Source: Prevotella sp. (GTDB lineage: Bacteria; Bacteroidota; Bacteroidia; Bacteroidales; Bacteroidaceae). From it: a stretch of 37,287 nt of DNA. The stretch is taken from positions 1 to 37,287 of the forward strand of contig JAFZIL010000086.1 in assembly GCA_017554385.1 (NCBI GenBank), written 5' to 3'. Positions 1 to 6,817 of this stretch are shown here, in pieces; the first letter of the stretch is position 1; each line of letters begins with the position of its first letter. The notes beneath the pieces are model-generated. The model was not told the DNA's origin. It saw nothing but the letters and a program-made list of their open reading frames with translations, and did no database searches. The translations under genes were made by a program, and so were the position numbers.

Positions 1-1
1 C

Positions 2-370
2 TGCGATGCAGAGATTATCAACGACTGGCACCAGCGACGGGGCTTCGAGATGATAGGCTACCACTACGTCATACTGCCCGACGGCACCATTGAGCACGGC
101 CGACCGCTGTTCTACGAGGGTGCCCACTGCAAGGCCGGTGGCAGGAACCACGACAGCATAGGCGTGTGCTACGTAGGTGGCCGAAACGCCGACGGTGTCT
201 GTGCCGACACCCGTACGGAGCGGCAGAAAGACGTGCTTAGAAAGCTGTTGAAAGAGCTGCTCAGTCGATTTCCCAAAGCCAGGATCGTAGGCCACCGCGA
301 CTTCGACAAGGGCAAGGCCTGTCCCTGTTTCGATGCACGCACGGAGTACTTTCCCCTATTTTCTGCGTAA
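2..370 (+). CDS. N-acetylmuramoyl-L-alanine amidase, phage/T7-lysozyme type (5' end cut off)
   Basis: This is the C-terminal 122 residues of an amidase_2-family enzyme that cleaves the bond between N-acetylmuramic acid and the stem peptide in peptidoglycan. The reading frame is open to the left edge of the window, so the start is missing. Visible family marks are the YHYVI segment with the first zinc-ligand His, the GGRN/IGVCYVGG segment that forms the substrate groove, and the C-terminal GHRDF...KACPCFD block, which carries the second His and the Cys ligand. These are the T7-lysozyme-like zinc ligands (His, His, Cys). Proteins of this type are frequent in Bacteroidales as prophage remnants or stand-alone lysozymes. 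No other phage gene is visible in this window, so the origin cannot be settled. Confidence is high for the family and low for the role. Confidence 0.88.
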   Translation, partial: CDAEIINDWHQRRGFEMIGYHYVILPDGTIEHGRPLFYEGAHCKAGGRNHDSIGVCYVGGRNADGVCADTRTERQKDVLRKLLKELLSRFPKARIVGHRDFDKGKACPCFDARTEYFPLFSA

Positions 371-380
371 AACGCGCAAA

Positions 381-418
381 TGTCTAATTAGACATTTGGA
401 CATTTAGACATTTAGACA
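381..418. repeat. Palindrome plus 8-bp tandem repeat (GACATTTA)
   Basis: A perfect 14-bp palindrome, TGTCTAATTAGACA, at 381-394 runs into about three units of GACATTTR ending near 418. It lies between the convergent ends of the amidase and MerR genes. It belongs to the same class of short-unit arrays found throughout the window. A role as a transcription end is possible but no T-tract supports it. Confidence 0.7.
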
Positions 419-451
419 GTATTGCAGAATCTCTATTGCAGCGGATGGATG

Positions 452-802
452 CTACTGCAGCCCGTCAAGCTGGTGCTTCAGGGCAACAAGGTCGTCGCGC
501 ACGCTGATAAGCCTTGACAGCACGTCGGCAGAGCGGTCGGCACCGTCACGGTTGGCATTGATCATCTTCTTGGCGGCAGCCAGTTTGAAACCGCGCACCT
601 TCACAAGATTGTGAATCAGCTTGATTTGCTCAATGTCCTTGGCCGAATACTGGCGCACCTTGTTCGGTCCTGACGTCTTAGGTTTCAGGTAGGGGAACTC
701 GGTCTCCCAGTAACGGAGCGTACTCTCGTTCAGTCCAAACATCTCTGCCACCTCTTTGATAGAGTAGTAGAGCTTCAAATCCTTATGTAAGTTCAGTGCC
801 AT
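452..802 (-). CDS. MerR-family transcriptional regulator
   Basis: A 116-residue DNA-binding protein. The N-terminal half is a MerR winged helix-turn-helix: YYSIKEVAEMFGLNESTLRYWE (residues about 12-33) followed by the wing segment with RQYSAKDIEQIKLIHNLV. The C-terminal half is a predicted helix (residues 75-115) that would form the antiparallel dimer coiled coil. No Cys cluster or ligand domain follows, so the inducer is unknown. It is the last gene of a minus-strand run, 12 bp downstream of the GH28 gene, and is probably co-transcribed with it. Short MerR proteins of this shape are common in Bacteroidetes and their targets are mostly unknown. The start at 802 is chosen because the HTH begins shortly after it. 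Confidence 0.9.
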   Translation of the reverse strand: MALNLHKDLKLYYSIKEVAEMFGLNESTLRYWETEFPYLKPKTSGPNKVRQYSAKDIEQIKLIHNLVKVRGFKLAAAKKMINANRDGADRSADVLSRLISVRDDLVALKHQLDGLQ

Positions 803-814
803 AATCGGAACGTT

Positions 815-2230
815 TTATTCGTTTCTACATTCTATAAGCCGTACATTGTCAAGGGTCAGCTGCGCCGTCTGAGAGTCAATGTCCTGTCCCACCTGATGAT
901 AGATGATGGTACAGTCGCTGATGTCGATGTCATGAACACACTGCATACCGCGGATGCCCGCAGCCTTGATGCCCGTCTGTGCACCACGGCAGACCACCCG
1001 ACTGATGTGGATGTCCTGGAAATTCGGTGCCCATCGGCGCTGCTCCTCAGTATACTGGGGCTCCTTTCCGTTGTCACCGGCATGACGGTTCACGTAGTCG
1101 CACTGGAAGCTGATAGCCTCGCCTGCAATGTCGTTCATCTGTATGTCACTGATGAACAGCTGTTCGGTCTTGCCTCCACGGTCTAATGAGCTCTTGAAGC
1201 GCAGACCTACGTCAGTACCGCTGAAACGGTTGTGGCGCACCACAATACGGCGCATACCACTCGCCGTCTCACTGCCTAAGACAAAGCCTCCGTGAGCATG
1301 GAACACCGTATTGTCCTCGATGACGATATCCTCACAGCCTGCCACCTGATGGCTTGTAGAGGGCATGCCGCTCTTCATGCAGATACCATCGTCGCCCACC
1401 GATACTGTTGAGCGCACGATAAGTGCCTGATGACAGTCGGAGAGGTCGATGCCGTCGCCGTTCTGCACATTCCATTCTGAGCGCACGCTGACACCGTCGA
1501 TGATTACGTTCGTGCAGTAACAGGGGTGCAGATGGAAGCGGGGGGCGTTCTGTATCGTTACTCCCTCGACAAGCACGTTCTCGCAATCGGTGAGGCGTAT
1601 CAGGTCATTACGCATCGATTCTTGGTCCTTAGCGTTGTCGGCTATGTCGGGATAGCCGTTTTTCATCTGCCACGGGTACCAGAGCTGTCCGTCATCGGTC
1701 ACCTGACCACCCATGTTCAGGTATTGCTTCCACTCCACATCGCTCATCTTTCCTCTTTTCACGGGGCGCCATTGCTGGCCTCCGCCGTCAATGATGCCTT
1801 TTCCCGTAATGGCAATGTTCTTGCGCTTCGACGCACGGATGCATGGGTAGACTCGCTTGGCGCCAGCATTCTTGTCTATATAGAGGCGTTTGTCGGGAGA
1901 GAAACAGACCATCGCTCCCTGCTGCAGATGCAGCTCGATGTTGTCCTTCAGCATGATGGGTCCCGTGAGCCATACACCCTCAGGCACTACCACACGACCA
2001 CCGCCCAGCTTCGTAAGCCGGGAAACAGCCTTCTCGAAGGCAGCTGTACAGAGGGTCACCCCATCGCCTACGCCTCCGCAGTCGGCTATCGAAACCTCGT
2101 TCTGCGGTATCACTACCGGCTCGACGGCCTTTACCGTGACGGGCAGTCCCTCATAGTATTTCGTATAGTCGGCAGCGCTGACCACGACGAACATGAATAG
2201 CAATAGCAGGAAAGAACTGAAACGCCTCAT
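815..2230 (-). CDS. Glycoside hydrolase family 28 (polygalacturonase-like), secreted
   Basis: A 471-residue enzyme expected to hydrolyse galacturonosyl linkages in pectin. Residues 1-19 are a signal peptide ending near VVSAAD. The rest is a right-handed parallel beta-helix with GH28 marks in order: the early DCGGVGDGVTLCTAAF segment, NGDGIDLSDC and VGDDGICMKSG (the catalytic Asp residues), HGGFVLGSE in the place of the classical GHG motif, and RFKSS in the place of RIK. The HGG and RFK forms suggest an exo-acting or rhamnogalacturonan-type bacterial GH28 rather than a plant-type endo-polygalacturonase; that is inference. It sits between a housekeeping block and a MerR gene, while the other pectin genes lie at 6818-12985. 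The start ATG at 2228-2230 lies against a heptamer repeat. Confidence 0.9.
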   Translation of the reverse strand: MRRFSSFLLLLFMFVVVSAADYTKYYEGLPVTVKAVEPVVIPQNEVSIADCGGVGDGVTLCTAAFEKAVSRLTKLGGGRVVVPEGVWLTGPIMLKDNIELHLQQGAMVCFSPDKRLYIDKNAGAKRVYPCIRASKRKNIAITGKGIIDGGGQQWRPVKRGKMSDVEWKQYLNMGGQVTDDGQLWYPWQMKNGYPDIADNAKDQESMRNDLIRLTDCENVLVEGVTIQNAPRFHLHPCYCTNVIIDGVSVRSEWNVQNGDGIDLSDCHQALIVRSTVSVGDDGICMKSGMPSTSHQVAGCEDIVIEDNTVFHAHGGFVLGSETASGMRRIVVRHNRFSGTDVGLRFKSSLDRGGKTEQLFISDIQMNDIAGEAISFQCDYVNRHAGDNGKEPQYTEEQRRWAPNFQDIHISRVVCRGAQTGIKAAGIRGMQCVHDIDISDCTIIYHQVGQDIDSQTAQLTLDNVRLIECRNE

Positions 2231-2254
2231 GGAGAATTGATAATTGATAATTAT
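2231..2254. repeat. 7-bp tandem array (TAATTGA / TCAATTA family)
   Basis: Three 7-bp units, GAATTGA, TAATTGA and TAATTAT, fill the 20-bp gap between two minus-strand genes. The stop codon of the upstream gene (2251-2253) is inside the array and the ATG of the GH28 gene (2228-2230) touches it. On the minus strand it ends in TTCTCC next to ATG, like the related array at 6101-6123. Confidence 0.8.
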
Positions 2255-3150
2255 TTCAACGTTCCCACCGACTTCACCGTCATTTTCTGGCCCATGGTGT
2301 TTATTTCCTTCTCCACGCTGATGGCCTTCATCCAGCCGTCGTTGCCCATCTCGTAGCTGCCTTTCTCAGTAGCTTCTATCTTCAGCATACCGCTTGACAG
2401 CACCATGTCGATGTTCTGCTTGATCATCTCGGCCTGGTCGGGAGCCATCTCCGAGACCTTCTCAATAATCATTTTCTTCAGGGCTTCCTTGTCCATGTCC
2501 AGATTAGCAGTCATGGTAATCTTGCCACCGGGGCTGACAAAGTACATGCGCTTCATCTTAAGGCCCTGATCGTTCACGTATTCATCCTGACTACCTGTCG
2601 ACAGGGTCATGCCGTTTAGTGCAAGTGCGCTCGTGCTCTCCTGCAGACTTTTAACCATAGCCTCCTCGGTAGCAGATGCCATGACCTGCTCCTTCAGCTT
2701 TTCCTTCGGCATTATGCTCTCCGCTTCGGGTGCAGCCTTGAACATCTCGTCAAACATCTTGTCGGCAGCCTCGGACATATTCTTCTTCACCGTTTCGAAG
2801 TTCTTGATACCCTTTACCTTGCCTTCTTTGTCCACAACAATGTCGATGGCAGATTGTGCCATCAGCTCTGACGAAGCAGTAACCAGACGGTTGACGAGGT
2901 CGTTACTATCGACATCCGACTTGAAGTTCTTTGTCTGGTAGTTGACTACAAAGCCGTCAGCAGTCTCTTCCGTTACATTGTAGACGGCATCCGACGTGAA
3001 CGTCATGTCCTTACCTGCCACGTTCATAGTGGTTGTAAAAGCATAGGTTTTCACGTCGCCCTTCTTCATTGTCGGGTTTACCTTCAGACTTTGTGCCTGC
3101 GCCAGCAAGCAAACGAGCAACATAGTGCTCAACAGAAACAGTTTCTTCAT
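2251..3150 (-). CDS. Secreted/periplasmic protein of unknown function
   Basis: I do not recognise a named family. From the Met at 3150 the protein is 299 residues with a clear signal peptide (MKKLFLLSTMLLVCLLAQAQ). An in-frame upstream extension to 3198 exists, but it puts 16 mostly polar residues before the signal, so 3150 is preferred; a weak AAGG lies upstream of it. The mature part looks like alternating beta strands (KTYAFTTTMNVAGKDMTFTSDAVYNV) around a charged helical middle (residues about 110-170), with no Cys cluster or catalytic motif. Composition and layout resemble the DUF6263-like secreted proteins of Bacteroidetes, but that is a weak impression. It follows cdsA in the same direction with a 48-bp gap. 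Confidence 0.75.
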   Translation of the reverse strand: MKKLFLLSTMLLVCLLAQAQSLKVNPTMKKGDVKTYAFTTTMNVAGKDMTFTSDAVYNVTEETADGFVVNYQTKNFKSDVDSNDLVNRLVTASSELMAQSAIDIVVDKEGKVKGIKNFETVKKNMSEAADKMFDEMFKAAPEAESIMPKEKLKEQVMASATEEAMVKSLQESTSALALNGMTLSTGSQDEYVNDQGLKMKRMYFVSPGGKITMTANLDMDKEALKKMIIEKVSEMAPDQAEMIKQNIDMVLSSGMLKIEATEKGSYEMGNDGWMKAISVEKEINTMGQKMTVKSVGTLK

Positions 3151-3198
3151 ACCTTGATATAATTTTCTCAATTGTTTATTATTCATCCGAACGGTCAT

Positions 3199-4047
3199 CT
3201 AAAACAGCGTGAGCGTGTAGAGATAGACCACAGCAGCGGGGATAGCCATGAGCGAGGAGTCGAAACGGTCGAGCATGCCTCCGTGGCCGGGCAGGATGTT
3301 GCCGCTGTCCTTGATGCCGAGCGTTCGCTTAAACAGACTCTCAATGAGGTCGCCCCACGTACCGAAGATGACGATGACCAGACCTAAGCCTGCCCACTCA
3401 CAGGCAGAGAGGCCCAGGTCGTTGACACCGTACTGCTCAGTAAGATACCACACCAGGACAGCGATAGCCATGACCAGCACGCCTCCTCCGATGCTTCCTT
3501 CCCACGACTTGCCCGGCGATATGCGGGGAAAGAGCTTATGACGCCCCAAGAGCGAGCCGCACAGATAGGCTCCCGTGTCATTCATCCAGAGGAACACGAA
3601 CACGGAGAGGGGCACCAGGTAGGTGTACTGTACCGACTGGCCATTCCAGCGATAGGCCAACACGTTGAGCAGCGAGAACGGCAGGGCGATATAGAGCTGG
3701 GACATCATGGTGTAAGCCCAGTTGTTGATGGGATCCTCGGCCTTCAGGTAAAGCTCGGCAATCATCAGGTAGATGATGCTCACGAGATAGGGTATGAACA
3801 CCGTCGACGGCGTGATACCACTATTATAGCCCGCCATAGCGAGGAACAGGTAGACGCCTGCTACGGTAGAGATGAAGCGATTGACCTGCACACCCGGCCG
3901 TTCATTGACCAGGCCGCAGAACTCCCAGACGGTCATGCCCGTGACCAAGGCAAAGAACAGCGCCATAGCCCGTGGGTTTAGGAAACAGGTGACAACGGCG
4001 GCGACAAAAATAAGTCCCGTAATAGTCCTAACAATAAAGTTCTTCAT
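3199..4047 (-). CDS. cdsA: Phosphatidate cytidylyltransferase
   Basis: A 282-residue inner-membrane enzyme that makes CDP-diacylglycerol from phosphatidate and CTP, the branch point of phospholipid synthesis. About eight hydrophobic segments are visible. The CTP_transf_1 signature near the C-terminus is complete: ESLFKRTLGIKDSGN followed by LPGHGGMLDRFDS, with the conserved Ser, Lys-Arg, Lys-Asp and Asp-Arg-x-Asp residues. PGKSWEGSIGG earlier in the chain is the other conserved block. It lies 16 bp downstream of ftsH, the common rsfS-ftsH-cdsA order in Bacteroidetes, which supports both the call and co-transcription. Confidence 0.96.
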   Translation of the reverse strand: MKNFIVRTITGLIFVAAVVTCFLNPRAMALFFALVTGMTVWEFCGLVNERPGVQVNRFISTVAGVYLFLAMAGYNSGITPSTVFIPYLVSIIYLMIAELYLKAEDPINNWAYTMMSQLYIALPFSLLNVLAYRWNGQSVQYTYLVPLSVFVFLWMNDTGAYLCGSLLGRHKLFPRISPGKSWEGSIGGGVLVMAIAVLVWYLTEQYGVNDLGLSACEWAGLGLVIVIFGTWGDLIESLFKRTLGIKDSGNILPGHGGMLDRFDSSLMAIPAAVVYLYTLTLF

Positions 4048-4063
4048 AAGACAAAATCATCAT

Positions 4064-6097
4064 TTATGAATTAGTATTGTCGTTATTCTCCTTTTCTTTT
4101 TCAGCCAGTTCGCGTTCACGCTCCGCAGCCATGCGCTCGGCATCGGCACGCATCTGGGCCTCGAGGAGTTCCTCGGCACGACTGGTCCAAGGACGCTTAC
4201 CGAAGATGCGCTCGACGTCCTCGGCAAAGATGACTTCTCGGTCGACGAGCAACTGAGCCAACTGTGCGTGACCGTCCTTGTGCTCGGTCAGTATCTGCTT
4301 GGCACGTTCATATTGCTCGTTGATCATGCGCAGCACCTCGTCGTCCATGATTTTCGCCGTGGTCTCTGAGTATGGACGCTGGAACTGGTACTCCTGATTA
4401 CTATAATAGCAGATGTTAGGCAGCTTTTCGCTCATGCCGGCGTAAGCAATCATGCCATAGGCCTGCTTCGTCGTACGCTCCAGGTCGTTCATGGCACCAG
4501 TCGATATCTGTCCGATGAACAGCTCCTCGGCAGCACGGCCTCCCAAGAGCGAGCACATCTCGTCGAGCATGGCCTGCTTCGTCTGCAGCACGCGCTCCTC
4601 GGGCAGGTACCAGGCGGCACCCAATGCCTGGCCACGTGGCACGATGCTGACCTTCACCAACGGGTTGGCAAACTCGGTGAACCACGAGATGGTGGCGTGA
4701 CCTGCCTCGTGGATGGCGATAGAGCGCTTCTCCTGCTCGGTCATCACCTTCGTCTTCTTCTCCAGACCACCGATGATGCGGTCTACAGCGTCAAGGAAGT
4801 CCTGCTTGCCCACCTTCTCGCTATTGTGTCGGGCAGCAATAAGCGCAGCCTCGTTGCAGACGTTGGCGATGTCGGCACCTGAGAAACCGGGCGTCTGACG
4901 GGCCAGGAAGTCGATGTCGACAGTCTCGTCAATCTTCACAGGCTTCAGGTGCACGGCGAAGACCTCCTTACGCTCGTTCAGGTCAGGCAGGTCGACGTGT
5001 ATCTGACGGTCGAAGCGGCCTGCACGCAGCAGGGCCGAGTCGAGCATGTCGGCACGGTTGGTGGCAGCGAGGATGATGACACCGCTGTTCGTTCCAAAGC
5101 CGTCCATCTCGGTGAGCAGGGCGTTCAGCGTGTTCTCGCGCTCGTCGTTGCCACCCATGGCGGGGTTCTTCGAGCGGGCACGACCCACGGCATCGATCTC
5201 GTCAATGAAGATGATACAGGGCGACTTCGTTTTCGCTTGCTGGAACAGGTCGCGCACACGACTGGCACCTACACCGACGAACATCTCGACGAAGTCACTT
5301 CCCGACATCGAGAAGAACGGCACGCCAGCCTCACCGGCCACAGCCTTCGCCAACAGCGTCTTACCTGTTCCCGGAGGACCCACGAGCAGTGCGCCCTTGG
5401 GAATCTTTCCGCCCAGGTCGGTATATTTCTGCGGGTTCTTCAGAAACTCCACAATCTCCTGTATCTCCTGCTTGGCACCGGCCTGTCCGGCAACGTCCTT
5501 GAACGTGATGCCCAGGTCGCCACCCTTCTCATACATCTGAGCACGACTCTTACCCACATTGAAGATGCCGCCCATGCCGCCACCCATGCCACCGCCCATG
5601 CGGCGCATGAAGAAGAGCCACAGCAGGATGATGAAGAACAGGGGGAAAAGGCTGGAAATGAGGTTCGTCAGGAAACCGTCGCGCTGATTCTCGAACGACA
5701 GTTTTCCGGTGAACTTCCCTTCATCGCGCTTCTCGTCGAGGAATTTCTCCAACTGTTCAATGCCGCCATATTCCACAGTGAGATATGGATCCTTTCCCGT
5801 CTGGTCGGAACCTTTGTGAAACACGTCGCGTATATGCTCAGGCTTCACGTACATCTTCAGTACACCCTGTCCTTTGTTCACGACAATGCGCGAGGCATAG
5901 CCGCTGTCGACGAAGACCCTGAACTCCGTATACGACGTTTCCACCTGTTCAGACATCTTCTGAATGCCCGTGCTGCCACCATCGGTAAAATAGAGCAAGA
6001 GCAGTGCCGCGATGGCCAGGATATATATCCAGTTCATGTTGAACCGAGGCATATTCATCTTCGGTCCGTTATTCTTGTTTGGTTGTTTCTGATCCAT
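4064..6097 (-). CDS. ftsH: ATP-dependent zinc metalloprotease FtsH
   Basis: A 677-residue membrane AAA+ protease that degrades unstable or misassembled membrane proteins. Order of parts: a Gln/Asn-rich cytoplasmic start, TM1 (about 22-40), an extracytoplasmic FtsH_ext domain, TM2 (about 148-166) followed by a run of [12 protein letters not shown], then the AAA domain with Walker A GPPGTGKT, Walker [12 protein letters not shown], the pore motif MFVGVGASR and the second region of homology ([21 protein letters not shown]). The zinc site is HEAGH. The C-terminus is a charged helix rich in Glu, Arg and Lys. Length is usual for the family. It is preceded by rsfS (29-bp gap holding a heptamer array) and followed by cdsA. 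Confidence 0.98.
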   Translation of the reverse strand: MDQKQPNKNNGPKMNMPRFNMNWIYILAIAALLLLYFTDGGSTGIQKMSEQVETSYTEFRVFVDSGYASRIVVNKGQGVLKMYVKPEHIRDVFHKGSDQTGKDPYLTVEYGGIEQLEKFLDEKRDEGKFTGKLSFENQRDGFLTNLISSLFPLFFIILLWLFFMRRMGGGMGGGMGGIFNVGKSRAQMYEKGGDLGITFKDVAGQAGAKQEIQEIVEFLKNPQKYTDLGGKIPKGALLVGPPGTGKTLLAKAVAGEAGVPFFSMSGSDFVEMFVGVGASRVRDLFQQAKTKSPCIIFIDEIDAVGRARSKNPAMGGNDERENTLNALLTEMDGFGTNSGVIILAATNRADMLDSALLRAGRFDRQIHVDLPDLNERKEVFAVHLKPVKIDETVDIDFLARQTPGFSGADIANVCNEAALIAARHNSEKVGKQDFLDAVDRIIGGLEKKTKVMTEQEKRSIAIHEAGHATISWFTEFANPLVKVSIVPRGQALGAAWYLPEERVLQTKQAMLDEMCSLLGGRAAEELFIGQISTGAMNDLERTTKQAYGMIAYAGMSEKLPNICYYSNQEYQFQRPYSETTAKIMDDEVLRMINEQYERAKQILTEHKDGHAQLAQLLVDREVIFAEDVERIFGKRPWTSRAEELLEAQMRADAERMAAERERELAEKEKENNDNTNS

Positions 6098-6100
6098 TAG

Positions 6101-6123
6101 TCAATTATCAGTTGTCAGTTCTC
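6101..6123. repeat. 7-bp tandem array (TCAATTA / TCAGTTG / TCAGTTC)
   Basis: Three 7-bp units at 6101-6107, 6108-6114 and 6115-6121 plus CC fill the gap between the rsfS stop (6127-6129) and the ftsH ATG (6095-6097). The unit family is that of 2231-2254 in the opposite orientation. Confidence 0.75.
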
Positions 6124-6126
6124 CAT

Positions 6127-6486
6127 TTAGTCAAGGTCGGGTACTCGCGTCAACTTTGCATCAGCCCAGAGGTGCTCCAAGTCATAGTACTCGCGCATAT
6201 CGGGCACAAACACGTGTACCAGAACGTCGGTATAGTCCATAGCCACCCAAAGGGCGTTCTCCAGACCTACCACCCGCAAGGGTTTCTCCTGCAGTTCCTT
6301 GCGCACCATGTCGTCTACGCTCTCAGCAATAGCATCCACCTGAGTGGGCGTGTTGCCTTGGCACACCACAAAATAGCGGCAAATGGTTCCTTCTATGCCA
6401 TCGAGGTCGGCCACCACGATGCCCGAACCCTTCTTTTCTTGTATTCCCTTGATGATTGTGTCTACTAATCCAGTGATATGTTCCAT
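6127..6486 (-). CDS. rsfS: Ribosome silencing factor
   Basis: A 119-residue protein of the RsfS/Iojap family, which binds ribosomal protein L14 and blocks joining of the 30S and 50S subunits when nutrients are scarce. The family fold is visible from the order VVADLDGIEGTICRYFVVCQGNTPTQV, then VGLENALWVAMDYTDVLVHVFVPDMREYYDLEHLWADA, with the conserved Trp-Val-Asp/Asn-Tyr surroundings and the REYYDLEHLW tail. It heads the minus-strand run toward ftsH and cdsA. A TACCTTTG box lies 30-38 bp upstream of its ATG. Confidence 0.96.
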   Translation of the reverse strand: MEHITGLVDTIIKGIQEKKGSGIVVADLDGIEGTICRYFVVCQGNTPTQVDAIAESVDDMVRKELQEKPLRVVGLENALWVAMDYTDVLVHVFVPDMREYYDLEHLWADAKLTRVPDLD

Positions 6487-6516
6487 CTAATATATAAAAT
6501 ATGTGTATTGATGCTG

Positions 6517-6524
6517 CAAAGGTA
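6517..6524 (-). promoter_or_regulatory. Bacteroidetes -7 box for the rsfS-ftsH-cdsA run
   Basis: On the minus strand the sequence reads TACCTTTG, an exact match to the Bacteroidetes -7 consensus TAnnTTTG, 30 bp before the rsfS start. No good TTTG -33 box lies at 19-21 bp; the best candidate is a T-rich stretch near 6541-6545. Confidence 0.6.
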
Positions 6525-6595
6525 GTGTAAATTCTCCTAATAAAACGCCTGTTGACACTTTTTTTGAGGATTTTTATAAAAAAGTCGGCAAAAAT

Positions 6596-6626
6596 TTTGG
6601 TGGTTCGCAAAAAAGTAGTACCTTTG
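6596..6626 (+). promoter_or_regulatory. Promoter of tRNA-Gln
   Basis: TTTG at 6596-6599 and TACCTTTG at 6619-6626 are separated by 19 bp, fitting the Bacteroidetes sigma-70 consensus (TTTG, 19-21 bp, TAnnTTTG). The tRNA begins 42 bp downstream. A small inverted repeat, AAAACCG (6634-6640) with CGGTTTT (6649-6655), lies in the leader, so the 5' leader can fold before RNase P processing. Confidence 0.75.
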
Positions 6627-6668
6627 CAACCGCAAAACCGAAAGGATACGGTTTTCACCAATAGCGAT

Positions 6669-6742
6669 TGGGGTATGGTGTAATGGTAACACTGCAGATT
6701 CTGGTCCTGCCTTTCCTGGTTCGAGTCCGGGTACCCCAACCA
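6669..6742 (+). tRNA. tRNA-Gln (anticodon CUG), CCA encoded
   Basis: Cloverleaf: acceptor TGGGGTA (6669-6675) with TACCCCA (6732-6738), discriminator A6739 and encoded CCA at 6740-6742. The D stem is GTG/CAC. The anticodon stem is GCAGA/CCTGC around loop TTCTGGT with anticodon CTG at 6701-6703. The T stem is CCTGG/CCGGG with loop TTCGAGT. The U1-A72 acceptor end fits glutamine tRNAs. The pair closing the anticodon loop is A6698-C6706, a mismatch. Confidence 0.95.
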
Positions 6743-6747
6743 AAACA

Positions 6748-6784
6748 AATCGCCAAGTTGTTGGACTTCAACAACTTGGCGATT
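6748..6784. terminator. Bidirectional intrinsic terminator (tRNA-Gln and PL11 gene)
   Basis: A perfect 16-bp stem, AATCGCCAAGTTGTTG with its complement, around loop GACTT. On the plus strand it is followed by TTCTTTT. On the minus strand it is followed by a T-rich stretch (TTTGTTTT), so it can also end the PL11 transcript that stops at 6818. Confidence 0.9.
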
Positions 6785-6817
6785 TTCTTTTACCCACTTT
6801 GTCAATGCTTAAAGACC

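Noticed and set aside
2-370. Prophage end
   Set aside because: Only the lysozyme-like amidase is visible; no integrase, att site, tail or capsid gene is in the window.
4949-6100. 383-codon plus-strand open frame
   Set aside because: It is the antisense shadow of ftsH, whose motifs (Walker A/B, HEAGH) are unambiguous; the plus-strand product is rich in His, Arg and Gln with no domain.
6323-6805. 160-codon minus-strand frame covering the tRNA region
   Set aside because: It overlaps rsfS in another frame and runs through the tRNA and its promoter, so it is not a gene.
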